Positions 23,843 through 35,697 of a stretch of 64,000 bases of DNA are shown piece after piece. Positions within the stretch are counted from its first letter, which is position 1, and every line of letters begins with the position of its first letter. The translations under genes and the position numbers were made by a program. Origin of the DNA: Platerodrilus igneus. Taxonomy: Eukaryota > Arthropoda > Insecta > Coleoptera > Lycidae. The notes beneath the pieces are model-generated. The model saw nothing but the letters and a program-made list of their open reading frames with translations. It had not been told where the DNA came from and made no database searches. The stretch covers positions 1,527,001 to 1,591,000 of the forward strand of contig JARFIW010000881.1 in NCBI GenBank assembly GCA_036346225.1. The letters are read 5' to 3'.

Positions 23843-26059
23843 CCTAAATGAGTAAGTATAACATAGCTCATTCATTAAAAGTCGCAATTTTAACATATGT
23901 TTAAACTGCCACAGAGACATATGAATAAAGCTACAATTCATTTGATTTAATAATTTTATTGCATTGTAAGAAAAACTTTTTTGAAAAAGTGCAGTGTGGT
24001 GGATAGGCATGGTATACTTGAAACTGCCTCTAACATTAACAGAATGGGCCTCCGATCTTGAAGTAAATTTGTTTTTTAATACCTTAGAGGTATTACAGGT
24101 AAGTAGATTAAAAATAAAAGTGCCAAAATGAAGAGTACGGCGATCTTCCATATTTAACCAACATAATTCCTTCAATTTTTCAGAGATGTGGTCATATTTC
24201 CGTAAGCCAAACACATACCGACAGCAATAGTTCTGAACCAATTGAATCCTATTTCTATTATGCAAGTCAAGACAAGGTCCATAAATAACATCGCAATAAT
24301 TAAAATGTGATAAAACAAGTGTTTCTACTAAGGTCTTTTTTAACTTAAAGGTTAAAATGCGGCGAAACGAGTATAATAATCTCAGAGAACCATATGCTTT
24401 TTTTAACATCTTGTTTACATGTTCATTAAACTTAAGATCCCGATCCAATATAACACCTAAATTCTTTGCTGATTGTACAATAGGCAACGAGTCATTATTA
24501 ATTTTAATGGATAACATAGAAGCAACGTCTTCATACGTAGTTTTATTACAAAATAGCATTACTTTAGATTTCAGTGAATTAAGCTTCAGATTATGTTGGA
24601 CTGCTAGATTTTCAATAATTTTTAAATCATAGTTAATGATATATTCTGCATGAGACACTTGCTCTTTAGGAAAAGTAAAATATAGCGGAGTATCATCGGC
24701 ATAAGCTTGTATTTTACAATTTCTTACTGCAGTTAATACGTCCGCAGTATAAATAATAAATAATAGAGGCCCAAGAATTGAACCTTGCGGCACGCCTGAT
24801 GTTATAAGCATCCTATCAGACAAAACGTTATCTATCTTGATTTTTTGATATCTATCACTTAAATATGAGCGCATTAATGAAACTGAAGTCATAGAAAACC
24901 CATAATATCCCAGTTTAGCACACATCAGCTTGTGATTAATCGTATCAAAAGCTTTAGAGAAATCCAACAACACTAAAGCTGTAACCAACCCTATGTCTCG
25001 CGATCTAAAGATATCATCAGTAACATTAACAAGGGATGTAGCAGTGTTAAATGTTTTCCTAAATCCTGACTGAAAATCAGGCAACAAATTGTTAAGATCG
25101 ATGAACCCCAAAATTTGGTTGAATAACACTTTTTCTAAAATTTTACATAAGGCCGGCAAAATACTAATGATACGTAACTCCGAAAAAGATTTCGGATTAT
25201 TAACTTTAGGTAATGGACAACCAATTGCTTCTTTCCAAGCATCCGGGTAAAATTCAAGTTCAATACAGCAGTTAATAATATGTAAAATAAAAGAATCTAT
25301 AAATGGGCTGCAGTACTTCAACATAATTAATGAGATACCATCTGAACAATAAGCATTAGACTTAAAACTATGCAAAATATGGTGAATTTCATCAATGGAA
25401 GTAAACTGAAACTGAAAATGTAGGTTGTTATTGTATTTATTATTTTCATAGAAATTAATTTTGTCCTGACAAATCAAATCATTTGAGGCATAGAAAGATC
25501 CAAAGTAAGTATTAATTTCATCCGGCTTTCTAAGATAATGCGGCAGAGTAACTCTATTTGAATTAGAGATGTTTAAGCGTTTTAAAGCCTTCCAGACCTT
25601 CACCGGATCATTCATTGTAGTTGCTTTAACCAAAAATTCCTTTTTTGCTTTTCGTATTTCATTTAATGTGCAATTCCGTAGTTTTTTATAATTATCCCAG
25701 TCATTGGCGCATTTTGATATTTTAAATTTACATAGAGCTCTATCTCTTTTTTTCATTAATAGTTTTATATTATCTGTAAGCCAACATGCCATAGGCTTTG
25801 TAACTCTAACCGTTTTTAACGGGACATGCACATCGAAAACGTCCAGAATAAATTTACTAAACAATTCAACTTTATGATTAAGATCCGGTTCATACAGAAG
25901 ATTCAACCAAGGCATGGATTTAAGATCTTGCATTAAATGATCATGATTAAATTGACTATAATCACGAAAAACAGCACGCTTAGGCAAGAATTTATTAGTT
26001 CTAATGTTGAGATCGCAATAGGTTAGCATATGATCACTTACTAAGTCTGCATTCACCAC
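23840..26059 (-). CDS. reverse transcriptase part of ORF2, CR1/Jockey-like non-LTR retrotransposon
   Basis: Long open frame of 739 codons, the best preserved in the window. It copies element RNA into DNA at a nicked target. Residues 1-25 are the end of the endonuclease (VSDHMLTYCDL). Residues 90-190 are a basic linker. The reverse transcriptase spans roughly 270-530, with ELRIISILPALCKILEK (294-310), motif A LLDFSKAFDTINH (364-376), motif B SGVPQGSILGPLLF (421-434) and motif C AYADDTPLY (452-460). All catalytic aspartates are present. The C-terminal 200 residues match the usual tail of the family. The annotated start is only the first methionine after a frame break; the true ORF starts near 26658. 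No stop falls inside this frame, so it is a young copy. Confidence 0.9.
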   Translation of the reverse strand: MVNADLVSDHMLTYCDLNIRTNKFLPKRAVFRDYSQFNHDHLMQDLKSMPWLNLLYEPDLNHKVELFSKFILDVFDVHVPLKTVRVTKPMACWLTDNIKLLMKKRDRALCKFKISKCANDWDNYKKLRNCTLNEIRKAKKEFLVKATTMNDPVKVWKALKRLNISNSNRVTLPHYLRKPDEINTYFGSFYASNDLICQDKINFYENNKYNNNLHFQFQFTSIDEIHHILHSFKSNAYCSDGISLIMLKYCSPFIDSFILHIINCCIELEFYPDAWKEAIGCPLPKVNNPKSFSELRIISILPALCKILEKVLFNQILGFIDLNNLLPDFQSGFRKTFNTATSLVNVTDDIFRSRDIGLVTALVLLDFSKAFDTINHKLMCAKLGYYGFSMTSVSLMRSYLSDRYQKIKIDNVLSDRMLITSGVPQGSILGPLLFIIYTADVLTAVRNCKIQAYADDTPLYFTFPKEQVSHAEYIINYDLKIIENLAVQHNLKLNSLKSKVMLFCNKTTYEDVASMLSIKINNDSLPIVQSAKNLGVILDRDLKFNEHVNKMLKKAYGSLRLLYSFRRILTFKLKKTLVETLVLSHFNYCDVIYGPCLDLHNRNRIQLVQNYCCRYVFGLRKYDHISEKLKELCWLNMEDRRTLHFGTFIFNLLTCNTSKVLKNKFTSRSEAHSVNVRGSFKYTMPIHHTALFQKSFSYNAIKLLNQMNCSFIHMSLWQFKHMLKLRLLMNELCYTYSFR

Positions 26060-26658
26060 ACCAGAACCTGTTACTAGTCCAGTAGCATAATTGGTAAATA
26101 TAGGGTTTAGCAGAGAGCTTGAGTTTTAGTAATGCGCGTAGGCTCGTTAATCAGTTGAAAACAGCCATAAGCTAAAAGCACTTCGACAAGGGATTAGTTC
26201 GATTAAACACATTAATATTAAAATCACCCAAGCAAATTATTGTATCAGCAATAGGAGTGATGAACGACAGAACATGGTCCATATCGTCAATAAAATCATT
26301 TATTTTTGAACATTTTGTTTTCTATTCGGTGGTCTGTAAATAGCACCAATAAAAATCCACTTACGATTAAGTTTAACTTTAATCCAAATCTGTTCTAAAT
26401 TACTTTTAGCCCAAAATCAAATGTCACCAGTATGGGTATATAAATGTCTTTTAAATAAATCGCAACACCTCCACCTCTATCATTCCTATCCTGTCTGAGT
26501 ATATGATATCCCGGTAATGATACAATTTCAGAACTAATATTCGCAGTAAGCCACGTTTCAGTGACACATAAAACATCATAGTCGTGTACAGACAGGAGTT
26601 GTTTAAAGCTATCAAAATCGGAGAGTAATGACCTTACATTTAGGTGAGCAACTTTCAT
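26060..26658 (-). pseudogene. endonuclease part of ORF2, frameshifted
   Basis: Apurinic/apyrimidinic-type endonuclease that nicks target DNA for target-primed reverse transcription. The N-terminal part is open at 26658-26395: LNVRSLLSDFDSFK, YDVLCVTETWL and RGGGVAIYLK are the expected first blocks. Downstream, WIFIGAIYRPPNRKQN lies near 26330, followed by frameshifts and stops before the block that rejoins the reverse transcriptase frame at 26059. A few small lesions therefore separate an otherwise intact ORF2. Confidence 0.88.
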
Positions 26659-26872
26659 AACAGAGATAACAAGTCACTGTATACTCTTATATACAATCAA
26701 GAAATATAGTACAGGTTTATGCTAATTAAACTATACTCGAGAACAAAAGAAAAATTCAACTTATATGCTATTTCAGCAAGCAAAATATAGAGTGTAGTTA
26801 TAGTTAACTTATACAAAAAAAAAAAAAACTCAAATAAATACTGGTATTAGAGAGTAACTCGCTTAATTAAAA

Positions 26873-27553
26873 TCAACGAGAATGCTGTAATCCATCTAAG
26901 AACGATTCATTCAGAAGAACACGCTTTTTATTTTCGCACATAATCCACACTTTACCATCAAATGACCATGCATTTTTCCATCCTATTTTAGTTCTAGCTA
27001 AATTTAGTAAATTTAGTTGCTTCATAGTTAAATCTTCTGTAATACGTATCCCTTCCCCTTTCAACAATCTCTTATTCTGCATTACTTTAAGGCGATCACG
27101 ATAACTAACAAATTTTACTAAAATATGTCGACTATTAGTGTTACCTCCAACTCTGTGACATCTATCAATAGCGTTAGCATCCAAATCAAGTTTCAACTTT
27201 TGTTTAATCAATGAAACAACTAAATCATCTGTGGATTCATCTTTGTTCTCTTTGATACCAAAAATACGAATATTATTGCGTCTTGAATACTTTTGCAAGT
27301 TCTCCAGTTTATTTTCAAGCATTGTATTGTCACGTATCAGCTGTTGATTTTGTACTTCAAGGATAGATACTTTATTCTCTAGATCCAAAATTTTATTTTC
27401 AATATTATTGAAGGTCTTAATTAAATTATTTTCTACAACTTTAGCGACAGATTCAGATATGGAAACTAGAAAACTCTTATCAGAAACCAGACTTTTTAAC
27501 GAATTGCTCATGATATCTTGAATGTCTTGTATTTGCGACTGGGTAAATACCAT
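26873..27553 (-). CDS. ORF1 protein of the CR1/Jockey-like retrotransposon
   Basis: An intact 226-codon frame upstream of ORF2 on the same strand. Residues about 45-90 form a coiled coil (IENKILDLENKVSILEVQNQ region). They are followed by SRRNNIRIFGIKE and DRCHRVGG, then RHILVKFVSYRDRLKVM. This is the pattern of L1-ORF1-like/transposase_22-type RNA-binding proteins, which trimerise and coat element RNA. The gap to ORF2 is about 210 bp and contains an A-run on the plus strand. It ends at LQHSR. Because ORF1 is undamaged and ORF2 only lightly damaged, the whole element (about 23.8-27.6 kb) is relatively recent. Confidence 0.85.
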   Translation of the reverse strand: MVFTQSQIQDIQDIMSNSLKSLVSDKSFLVSISESVAKVVENNLIKTFNNIENKILDLENKVSILEVQNQQLIRDNTMLENKLENLQKYSRRNNIRIFGIKENKDESTDDLVVSLIKQKLKLDLDANAIDRCHRVGGNTNSRHILVKFVSYRDRLKVMQNKRLLKGEGIRITEDLTMKQLNLLNLARTKIGWKNAWSFDGKVWIMCENKKRVLLNESFLDGLQHSR

Positions 27554-27559
27554 TTTGTA

Positions 27560-29740
27560 ATTAATATTTGATATTATTTAATGTTATTTTGCAATGAACT
27601 GGATATATTTATACAAAAAATTTTAACTGGAGTAAAACTTAGTATCATATGCAACTTACTTTTGCACTATTATCCCAAACAGAATTACACAACCTTACTA
27701 AACTTATATTAAAAGCGGAGCACTCTTTAACACACGTTTACTCGTCGGCGGCCATACTAGTTCTTCTCTTCGAGCCGCTTCTTAAAACAAACGTTTATTT
27801 ATTGATGAATTTATACGAATTGACGTTTTCTCGTAATTCCTCTCAAAACTTCTTTTTTAATCTCGTCTATTCCAGAAAATTCTATATTTAAAATAAATTT
27901 ATGTAATCCACAGGGCAATTAATCTAAACTTTAATTGCTTTTTAATGCAGTAGGCGTTACATTTTATAAACAATATTTTTTTTTAACTCAAAACGTGTTT
28001 TTAATACACCTATTAAGGTTAAAATTGGGTTTTCAAATACACGAAATTATTTATTTTTATCCAAACGCGTAAAGCTGGTACTATTCTATGCTATTTACAG
28101 CAAATAAAAAGCAATTTTATCAAAAATGAATCAATAATTAATGAGTGAAAATAAATGGCTTTGTATTTGTCTTAAAATGATCAATTTGCGTTCGCATTTA
28201 AATGTTTTTTACGGTATCTTACGATTAATTATTTTTGCATATACAACATACGTTACTTGCTATTTATTTACAATACACGTATATAATATAGGGTGATTAT
28301 TTATACACGGGCAATTTGAATTACTGTTTGTACGTCAATGAATAGAAGTACGCTTTTATTCTACAGGACGTAACCATTAATTTACGTAAATTTCCATTTT
28401 TTCCGAATTTTTTTATATTTTGGTAAGATTTATTTGTAGAATTTGGGTTTTAATGACCTCTCGTGAGCCCTTATGACGTCATTATATATTGTGGAAAAAC
28501 TGTATTGGCGCATGCAATTAGAATCAATTATTTTGGTCTAGGATTTTGGTATGCTTATAATATTATTGCATCACAGTGATATATTCTATGATTATTGAAA
28601 GTTATTTGTAGTAGGTTGCCGGGTCACTTGCTATGTAAATACTGTCAATAAAGCTCGATTTATAAAAGTAGGGAACCTGTTTTTTTTTAGTTCTTATCTG
28701 TTAGTAAAAGAAGGTGGGCACTCACCTCGTGCTTGGCGAATATTAATCGAAATCTATTACATGGATATAAATTCTATCAACGCGTTAGATGTGCTGAGTA
28801 GATTTTTGTAGGTTAGTGGTAAGATTGCTAAAATAATATTTTAGCAGTGCTGCTAAAATTAAAATAATTAATGATATGTTGTAGTTAAGTCACATATAGA
28901 GATCTAGGAAGCGGAGCTTGAAATTGATATTCCTATGTCAATGCTATAAAATTTACGACTAGAGTAGTTCAGTTTATAAACTAGTACCAATATTAGCCGA
29001 AGTAGGGTTGTGTTGAGAAATCAGTCGCTTACTTGTTAAAAGTCTGAGGAGGTGTAAGTGTTCTCTCCAGACGTCTCTGAAGCGCCCAGAATAGGCTTTT
29101 ATTTTCTGTTTTAAAATAATTTAATTAGGCGTTCAGTTGTTCAAAAAAAATTAGAACTTTATAATCACAGTGTCGAGCAACTTGCTGGTGAAATAGGCGA
29201 AGAAAGCAATTTAAATTAATAACAAGCTAAATCATACAGAAGATGGTTGCAAGTTTAATACAATTATAATTTTTGGGTTTATAAAAGTAAATAACAGGCG
29301 TGCTTGTTTCTTAAAAATTTTCCTTAGTAAAAGAATGCATTCACCTTAATAAGTGTTCTTTTTCTATTAGGTTAAAGAACGGAAGTATGAAGAATTTGTA
29401 ATCATAATGGTTAGTTAATAGTACCGAGATTATAGAATCATACAGGACGACATTACTGTTTGTGGCATGTTTAATTGGAATGGAATTATGTTATACTAAG
29501 ATAATCCTGATTGTATTGGTGAATTTGATCGATTACCAATTTGTAAATAGAGCTTTTGTCGATAAACAATTTACTCCTGAGATACATGTGAACCATGGGC
29601 TAGTTTGAGGTTATTGTGCTGTAATTGAAAATATCACAGCATATCATAAATGTCTACCGAACGAATTGCTCTATCGTAAGTAAAAGAATTGGGCAGAACC
29701 TGTTTATCGATAAAAGTTCAGATTAAAAATAAGTAGAATT
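27560..29740. other. AT-rich stretch without a recognised gene
   Basis: No domain was recognised. A loosely similar pair at 28668-28740 and 29278-29345 (TTTATAAAAGTA ... TTAGTAAAAGAA) might be remnants of a duplicated repeat but is too diverged to classify. Confidence 0.35.
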
Positions 29741-29764
29741 TAATTTTTATACCTTGAAAAGAAA

Positions 29765-30052
29765 TTGGATAAGGAACGAGTAAAATTACAATTGACAGAG
29801 GAGGGAGCTGTAATAGAATGGGGTGGTAGTTTTTTTAATAGTAGTGATAATGAAAATATTACAGCCATAAATGTTGAGACATTAGATGAATCCAATGAAA
29901 ATTTGCAACTCAGAGATATTTTGTGCGCAATACAGGAAGTAGATAAAAATGTGAATGCCAAAATAAATAAATACGTAGACGAAATTAACATTTTTAAAGT
30001 AGATTTTATAATTGATAGAATAAAATTTATAAAAAAAGATGGTGTCACGTAG
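29765..30052 (+). CDS. 95-codon acidic frame, unknown
   Basis: I do not recognise this protein. It is rich in Asn, Glu and Asp, has no hydrophobic segment and ends just before a change to GC-richer repeats. An equally long frame exists on the other strand over the same bases, so it may not be coding at all. An N-terminal gag-like fragment of a retroelement is possible but unsupported. Confidence 0.15.
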   Translation: MDKERVKLQLTEEGAVIEWGGSFFNSSDNENITAINVETLDESNENLQLRDILCAIQEVDKNVNAKINKYVDEINIFKVDFIIDRIKFIKKDGVT

Positions 30053-31677
30053 TAGTATTACTAGACGGATACAGGAACGAACCGGTTTTACGGGCGTTTT
30101 GTTGATGTTAGAAGGTGGGTAGGGGGGCAGTGCTGGGGCTCGGTGGGGGATGTCTTTGTTGGTCGATAGTTTGTTTAAAGATGAATGTAGAATGGGGCTA
30201 TCTAGGTCTTCGTCTTCGTCACCGTAGTGTGGGGAGCGCAGCGCAGAGGCTCCGGTGGCAGGTGTCTTTGTGGGTCGATAGTATGTTGGTTCGCGTTTTT
30301 GTTGGCCGGTTGATAAGGACTGGGGCTCCCTAGAGCTTCGCCCTCGTTTTTACTCTGGTCGCATAATACTTGAGAGATTTTAGATTAAGCAAAAATAAAA
30401 CGTAACTGAATGCGGAACAGGGCTCCCGCGATTTTAGAAAATAAAACGTGGTGAAGAATTTGGATAACATATTTATTCTCAAAATGCGAGATGGGACTCT
30501 CTAGCATGTTCTGAACAGGCTGTATCCCATTAGGTAGTTAAATACTTCGGAGATTTTTAGGTTAAGCAAAAACGTGCACGTGGTGAAGAATTTATAGGTT
30601 AAGCAAAAACGTGCACGTGGTGAAGAATTTAGCTGTGCTAGGGCTTCGCCCCCGAGAGCCTCAAGGATTAGTTTTGTATTAAATATCATATAATGTTTAA
30701 AAAGAACAGCATAATTATACGACTCGTAACATAATGGTTTTAATTTAAAATTAAGTATGTATGCAAATTATGAAACAGGTATGTCGTTATTTTGTCATTG
30801 AATACTTCAGTGATTTTAAGTTAAGCAAAAACGTGCTGAAGAATTTTAAGCAGTACTAGAGATTCGGCCCCGAGAGACTCAAGAATTATTTTTGTATTAA
30901 ATATCATGTAATGTTTAAAAAGAACAGTAGAATTATACGACTCGTACCATAATGGTTTTAATTTAAAATAAAGTATGTGTGGCAATCGTGTTAAAACAGG
31001 TATGTCGTTAAAAAACCCGAGGTTATATTTTTACATTTAGTTGCATCGCAAAAATTATTATACACGAAAATTGAATTTGAATCTAGCGCAGATTCTCTTT
31101 TATTCAATTTTCTTAGTTTTAGCGTTGTCATCACTGCTTCTATTAATTTCAGAAGAATTTGTTAATAATAAATATTACATTATTTTTACTTACTAAAATA
31201 TTCTAATTACATGGTTTTGAGTTCATATTTTTATGCTGTTTGATTGATTCACTGCAGAAACAAAAAAAAAATTTTTTACACAGCTGGCAATACTGTGTGC
31301 CGTACATTTCAATATAATACCAGTAACTATCTACACCATAACTGAATACTGATTGTGACTTAGCCATTTCTAATTATGGTTTAAATAAATATAGATAAGT
31401 ATTCAAATCCTGCAAAAACAGGTAAGTCGTTATTTTGTTCATAAAGACAAACGGATGTTGGAGCATGCATCCGGTTGTAGCGTATTAATGTGAAGAATTT
31501 TAGATGAATCATTGATGTGATCATCATATATAACTTTTATTTCGGAGGTGCTAGGGCTTCGCCACCGAAATCCTCCATTTAAGAATTATTGTTTGTTCAA
31601 GTGGATTGGAAAGGATTTGTCATCGTCGGCGTGGTGTGACAGAGACGGTAGTGTTTTATCGGCAGGTGTTGAATGCG

Positions 31678-31924
31678 GGTTCGTATCCTGACACGGTCCG
31701 TTTGAAAAAATTTGGCCGAGCATTTTTACTAAAAATACGCCCTCGTTCTGATGAGAGATAAAATGAAGGTCCCGTGTGTTAGTGTTGTCACGCACGTTAA
31801 GGATTCCTACCTTGCTTAGAACAGCAAGGGTTCGGCAAAATTCAAAATTTTTCGGGTAAATAAAACTCGCTTCCTGGCCAATGTAGTACCTTCGGGTGGA
31901 GCATTGGAAGATCACATGTAGGGA
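31678..31924 (+). mobile_element. tRNA-derived SINE, 5' truncated, with target duplication
   Basis: Starts at the B box (GTTCGTATCCTGACACGG) and continues through the whole family body to CACATGTAGG. It is flanked by GCAGGTGTTGAATGCGG at about 31662-31678 and GCAGGTGTTAAATGGGG at 31925-31941, a slightly diverged target-site duplication. The A box is missing, so this copy cannot be transcribed from its own promoter. Confidence 0.85.
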
Positions 31925-32010
31925 AGCAGGTGTTAAATGGGGCTGTGTTCCGTTTGTTCATTGAATAGTTGAGAATGAAGGTTAAGGTATTTTTGAAGTT
32001 GAAAAGAACA

Positions 32011-32046
32011 CACACACACACACACACACACGCGCGCGCGCGCACA
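32011..32046. repeat. (CA)n(CG)n microsatellite
   Basis: About 12 CA units followed directly by about 6 CG units and CACA. It lies within the diverged array next to the SINE. Confidence 0.95.
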
Positions 32047-32272
32047 CTAGATATATCATAGCGCTTAATGCTTCTATTTTAAATAACTATAGTTTTTAGC
32101 TTGTGATGGGGCGAGGCGATAGGGTTTTACCCCGAGAGTCTTTGTATCAAGAATCATTATGGTATTAAACACAAAACACGTAATGTTTAAACTTAAAAGA
32201 ATACCCGCAGACACTTCAACATTCTATTTTCAAAAAATTACATTTTTAATTGTCTTCTAAAATTTAGCTATA

Positions 32273-33124
32273 TACAGTGTCTGCTTTTTCGTGTCACATG
32301 AAATATCTCTGTTATTATACAAATTTCAGAAAAGTGTTATATACAAAAGTTGTGTAACTTTTTATTAGCAATAATATGTCAAAATAAAAAAACAATGGAG
32401 CATCCAATTTTTGAGATATAGCAAATAAAATTCAAAATTTTAAACGGAACATACCAATTTTTATTACATATGCTTAAAGTGCTTAACATTTTTTTTCCAA
32501 CGATATATCACTCAATAATAATTAGACACAGAAATCAATTATTAAATAGCGCTTAACACGTACCTAATTGAAATAGGCATTCAAAACAGTGGTTGGCAAA
32601 ACAATTGCTAGCGTTCACCTAAACGCAGAAATTGAAAATAATAACAACAAAGAAATACTAAATTACAAAATTAATTTAAAATGTTAAAGGTTATGTTTCG
32701 CATTTTGCATTAAACATAAAGATCAACAATGTGGAACTAAATTACTAAGGAACAACTGTCAAGAAGCGCTATCAATTGTTTCACCGTCCACTGTTTTGTA
32801 TGATTATTTCAAATACATGCCTGTTGTTAAACGCGATTTAATAATCGATTTCCGTGTTTAATTGATTAGATAATTGATATTGAACGATATATCCTTGAAA
32901 AGAAAATTTTAAGCACTTTCAGAATATGCAATAATAATGCGTAGGTTGCATTTAAAATTTTGAATCGATTTACTGTATCTCAAAAATTTGAAGCTCTATT
33001 ATTTTTTTTTATTTTTACATGTTATAGCAAATAAAAAGTTACACAACTTTTGTATATAACATTTCTCTGAAATTCCTACAATAGCCGAGATACTCGCTGT
33101 GACACAAAAACCAGACACACTGTA
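32273..33124. mobile_element. mariner-type fold-back/MITE with TA target duplication
   Basis: An 850-bp element whose ends read TACAGTGTCTG (left) and, inverted, TACAGTGTGTCTGG (right). They are flanked by TA dinucleotides as expected for Tc1/mariner insertion. The arms of about 270 bp (32273-32545 and 32840-33124) pair along their length, sharing TATACAAAAGTTGTGTAACT. The central 290 bp is AT-rich and codes for nothing. It is non-autonomous and sits inside a unit of the diverged array. Confidence 0.85.
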
Positions 33125-33189
33125 TATGTAAATCATTTAAAGCAGGTAAAGTTATGTCGTTATTTGTTCATGTGAAAAAACCAACGTTA

Positions 33190-35690
33190 TATGCCGTGTA
33201 TTATTTTGGCCAATATTGTGCAATATTACCTACTCTAGGATAATGTCTTAAAAGCACGTTAATAAAATACCCCCCGGAGGTTCGTGAGACATTTAAGTTG
33301 GATTAATGTTAGAACGGGACCAAACAATGTAGCATAAAAACAATAAACGGACGTATACTAAAACTTAATTGAACCCTAAAAGGTATATGCGTATCTATGG
33401 CAGGCAACCCAATGTGCATAGATATGACTTGTTAGGGATTAAGTGATTATTAAAGTGACACACTACCTATTTAAAATTTACTGTTACTAATTGTATGATA
33501 AGCAACCCAGCGTACACCAATTATGTCTCCTTATTACTAGGAGGCTAACCTAAGCAGTAGCCGTTTATTATGTGATATTCATGCTATATGCATAGTCATA
33601 ATAATTTGCAATGTGTAAAACAAAATACTTTTTTGTTGTTAAAAGAATAGCTTAATAAAACACAATAAAAAAGTTTGTGCATTATTTCTTCTAGTTAAAT
33701 TTTACACTGCTAAAGGCAACAATTATTATTAGCACTAGATGTAGATATAACAAAATTTGCATTTTAGATGATAGTATGTTTAAGGGATATTACTATTTAA
33801 AAAGACACACCTATTGTCTGGATGTATGTACCTACTTATAAGAAGATTTTGGAATATTAACTAGAGATAATTTTAAATTCTGCATGCGATCCTATTGACA
33901 ATCATATATGTATAAATACATTAAGGTTGTACTTATAAGTTGCGATTTTATCATCGAGATGCGGAACAAAAAACATTTTTAAGATATAGTAATTTAAAAC
34001 GTGGATGTATGAACATACAACTATATCTTTTACCACATTTTTTATGGTCTTTAGCAGATGTTGCTATTGGTTGGATCACATAACTTAAAGAGCATATGCT
34101 ATCAGTTGTACACATCTTGTTTATTCAATATATCCGTTAGTAGGAATTCTCCAATATAATGCTTACAGATTCTGTTACGCGACATCTATTTACTCCAAGC
34201 TTAAGATCGGGCATAGTCTTTATGAGCCCCGTTCGTATTTTTACATAACAATTTTTTATATCAAGAACAAATTGTGTCAAACTGACAGAATATGTGTTTT
34301 AATTCTGACGTCAACCCAGTGGTAGCAACCGCCTAGTCAAACTGACAGAATATTAAAGATGTATGTGAGATTAAGTAAAAATTAGTTTAGTTGAAGCAGG
34401 CAAACTAGGGATATAGGTATATAATATTGGCGTAATTCTTAACACACGTATTGGTATCTAACACATGTTAAGTAGCCTATAAACGTAATTATATGTTTTT
34501 TTATCCAATATTTCCTATGTGTACATTCAGTTAAAACTAACAAAAGTCTTAAAGGTTGTTTAATTATTTACTGCAGCAGAACCATTTTCACTTTTCTAGC
34601 CAGAAATTTAATATTTCCCCCTTAAAAAAATCTCGTTTGATAATAGGTACTAGAACCAGTTTACTACATATTCAATGCAATTAAAAATAAATTAGAAACC
34701 CGCTTGCAATAGTACTTTTACAAAAAATTGTTTTGTAGCATCTTTGTTCTGGGTACCGACAGCTAGTTCTGATTGCAGCTTTGATCACGCTGAGTTCTGA
34801 TTAAGACTTGATTACAATATATTCTGATTTATAGTTTTAAAAGATTAGACATGTCAGGAGTTAGGTTAACTGGTGTTGCCTACAGTTAGGTTAGGTTAGT
34901 TGGACTAGTGTGGACTTAGGTTAGATAACAGGAAAACTTGATAGGTTACAGGTCGCCGGCCTGGCGTTGCTGTCCTAATCTATTAATTTGCGGTCGTTGT
35001 ATATGTAATAATAAGAAATGTTTTTTTTAATTTATAACATATTGAACAGAGTACACTAATTTGAATCATCCAAATCATATAATAACATACAACATGTTTC
35101 ATTATTAGAATATTTTTTCACTAAATCAAAAACATTTCTATATTATGCATTAACGTTTATTTCATTTAAGAGACTTACTTGATTAATCACTACTCATTGA
35201 TTCGCTTCCAGAATCTGAGCTACATCGTTTTCACAAAGCATGTATTCAAGATCATGTTTAAAAACTTTTTATCATCATTGTATATGACTTGTTCTAACTT
35301 GCAGTAGGTACCGATTACTGATTCATCATTGTCACCATTACCACCCGAACATGGTTGCCAACTTTAAATTTTATTTTCCCTATTACTTCAAAGGGTATAT
35401 ATATACATATATATAGTGACATCAGGCAACATATACAACCTCTAAGCCTAAATTGTTGGTATAGTAAATTTTTGATTACTCGCATGGCTAAATATAGAGT
35501 AATAACTAATGTTATGCTTTTTAATTGATGTGCAAATTTCCGAGAATGCATCCTTCATTAAAAATGAAGGACATGCCCATAGATATTTTGAATAACAATC
35601 TATTACCACCAACATACGTCTATGATTGGATTTTCCTTAACAGTATTGATCGAATTCGACCGAGTCGCCTTGCCACATATCATTTCGAAT
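33190..35690. other. AT-rich stretch; short TTAGG-like tract; no recognised gene
   Basis: No gene was recognised. Around 34860-34925 several TTAGGTTA motifs occur, including GTTAGGTTAGGTTAG, reminiscent of the insect telomere unit TTAGG but only two to three perfect units long. The minus strand at 35180-35340 has a short acidic tract (GDNDESVIGTYCKLEQV) of unknown meaning. Confidence 0.4.
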
Positions 35691-35697
35691 TTGTTAA

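Larger units (their letters stand above)
30113..33190. repeat. diverged tandem repeat array with conserved CTTCG hairpin
   Basis: Units of about 210-270 bp recur at about 30360, 30538, 30800 and 32100. They share TTAAGCAAAAACGTG, TGAAGAATTTT, GGGCTTCGCCCCCGAGAG (a GGGC/GCCC hairpin), TTTTGTATTAAATATCAT, AATGTTTAAAAAGAACAG and a unit end AAACAGGTATGTCGTTATTT (30775, 31000, 31420 and 33140). A 37-bp subrepeat is perfectly duplicated at 30558-30632. A GC-richer 115-bp doublet (GTCTTTG...GGTCGATAGT) lies at 30130-30290. A SINE and a fold-back element sit inside units. No coding content was seen. Confidence 0.75.

Noticed and set aside
28668..29345. Possible LTR pair
   Set aside because: Similarity limited to short AT-rich words; no TG...CA ends, primer-binding site or target duplication.
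34860..34930. Interstitial telomere (TTAGG)n
   Set aside because: Only two to three perfect units; too short to separate from chance.
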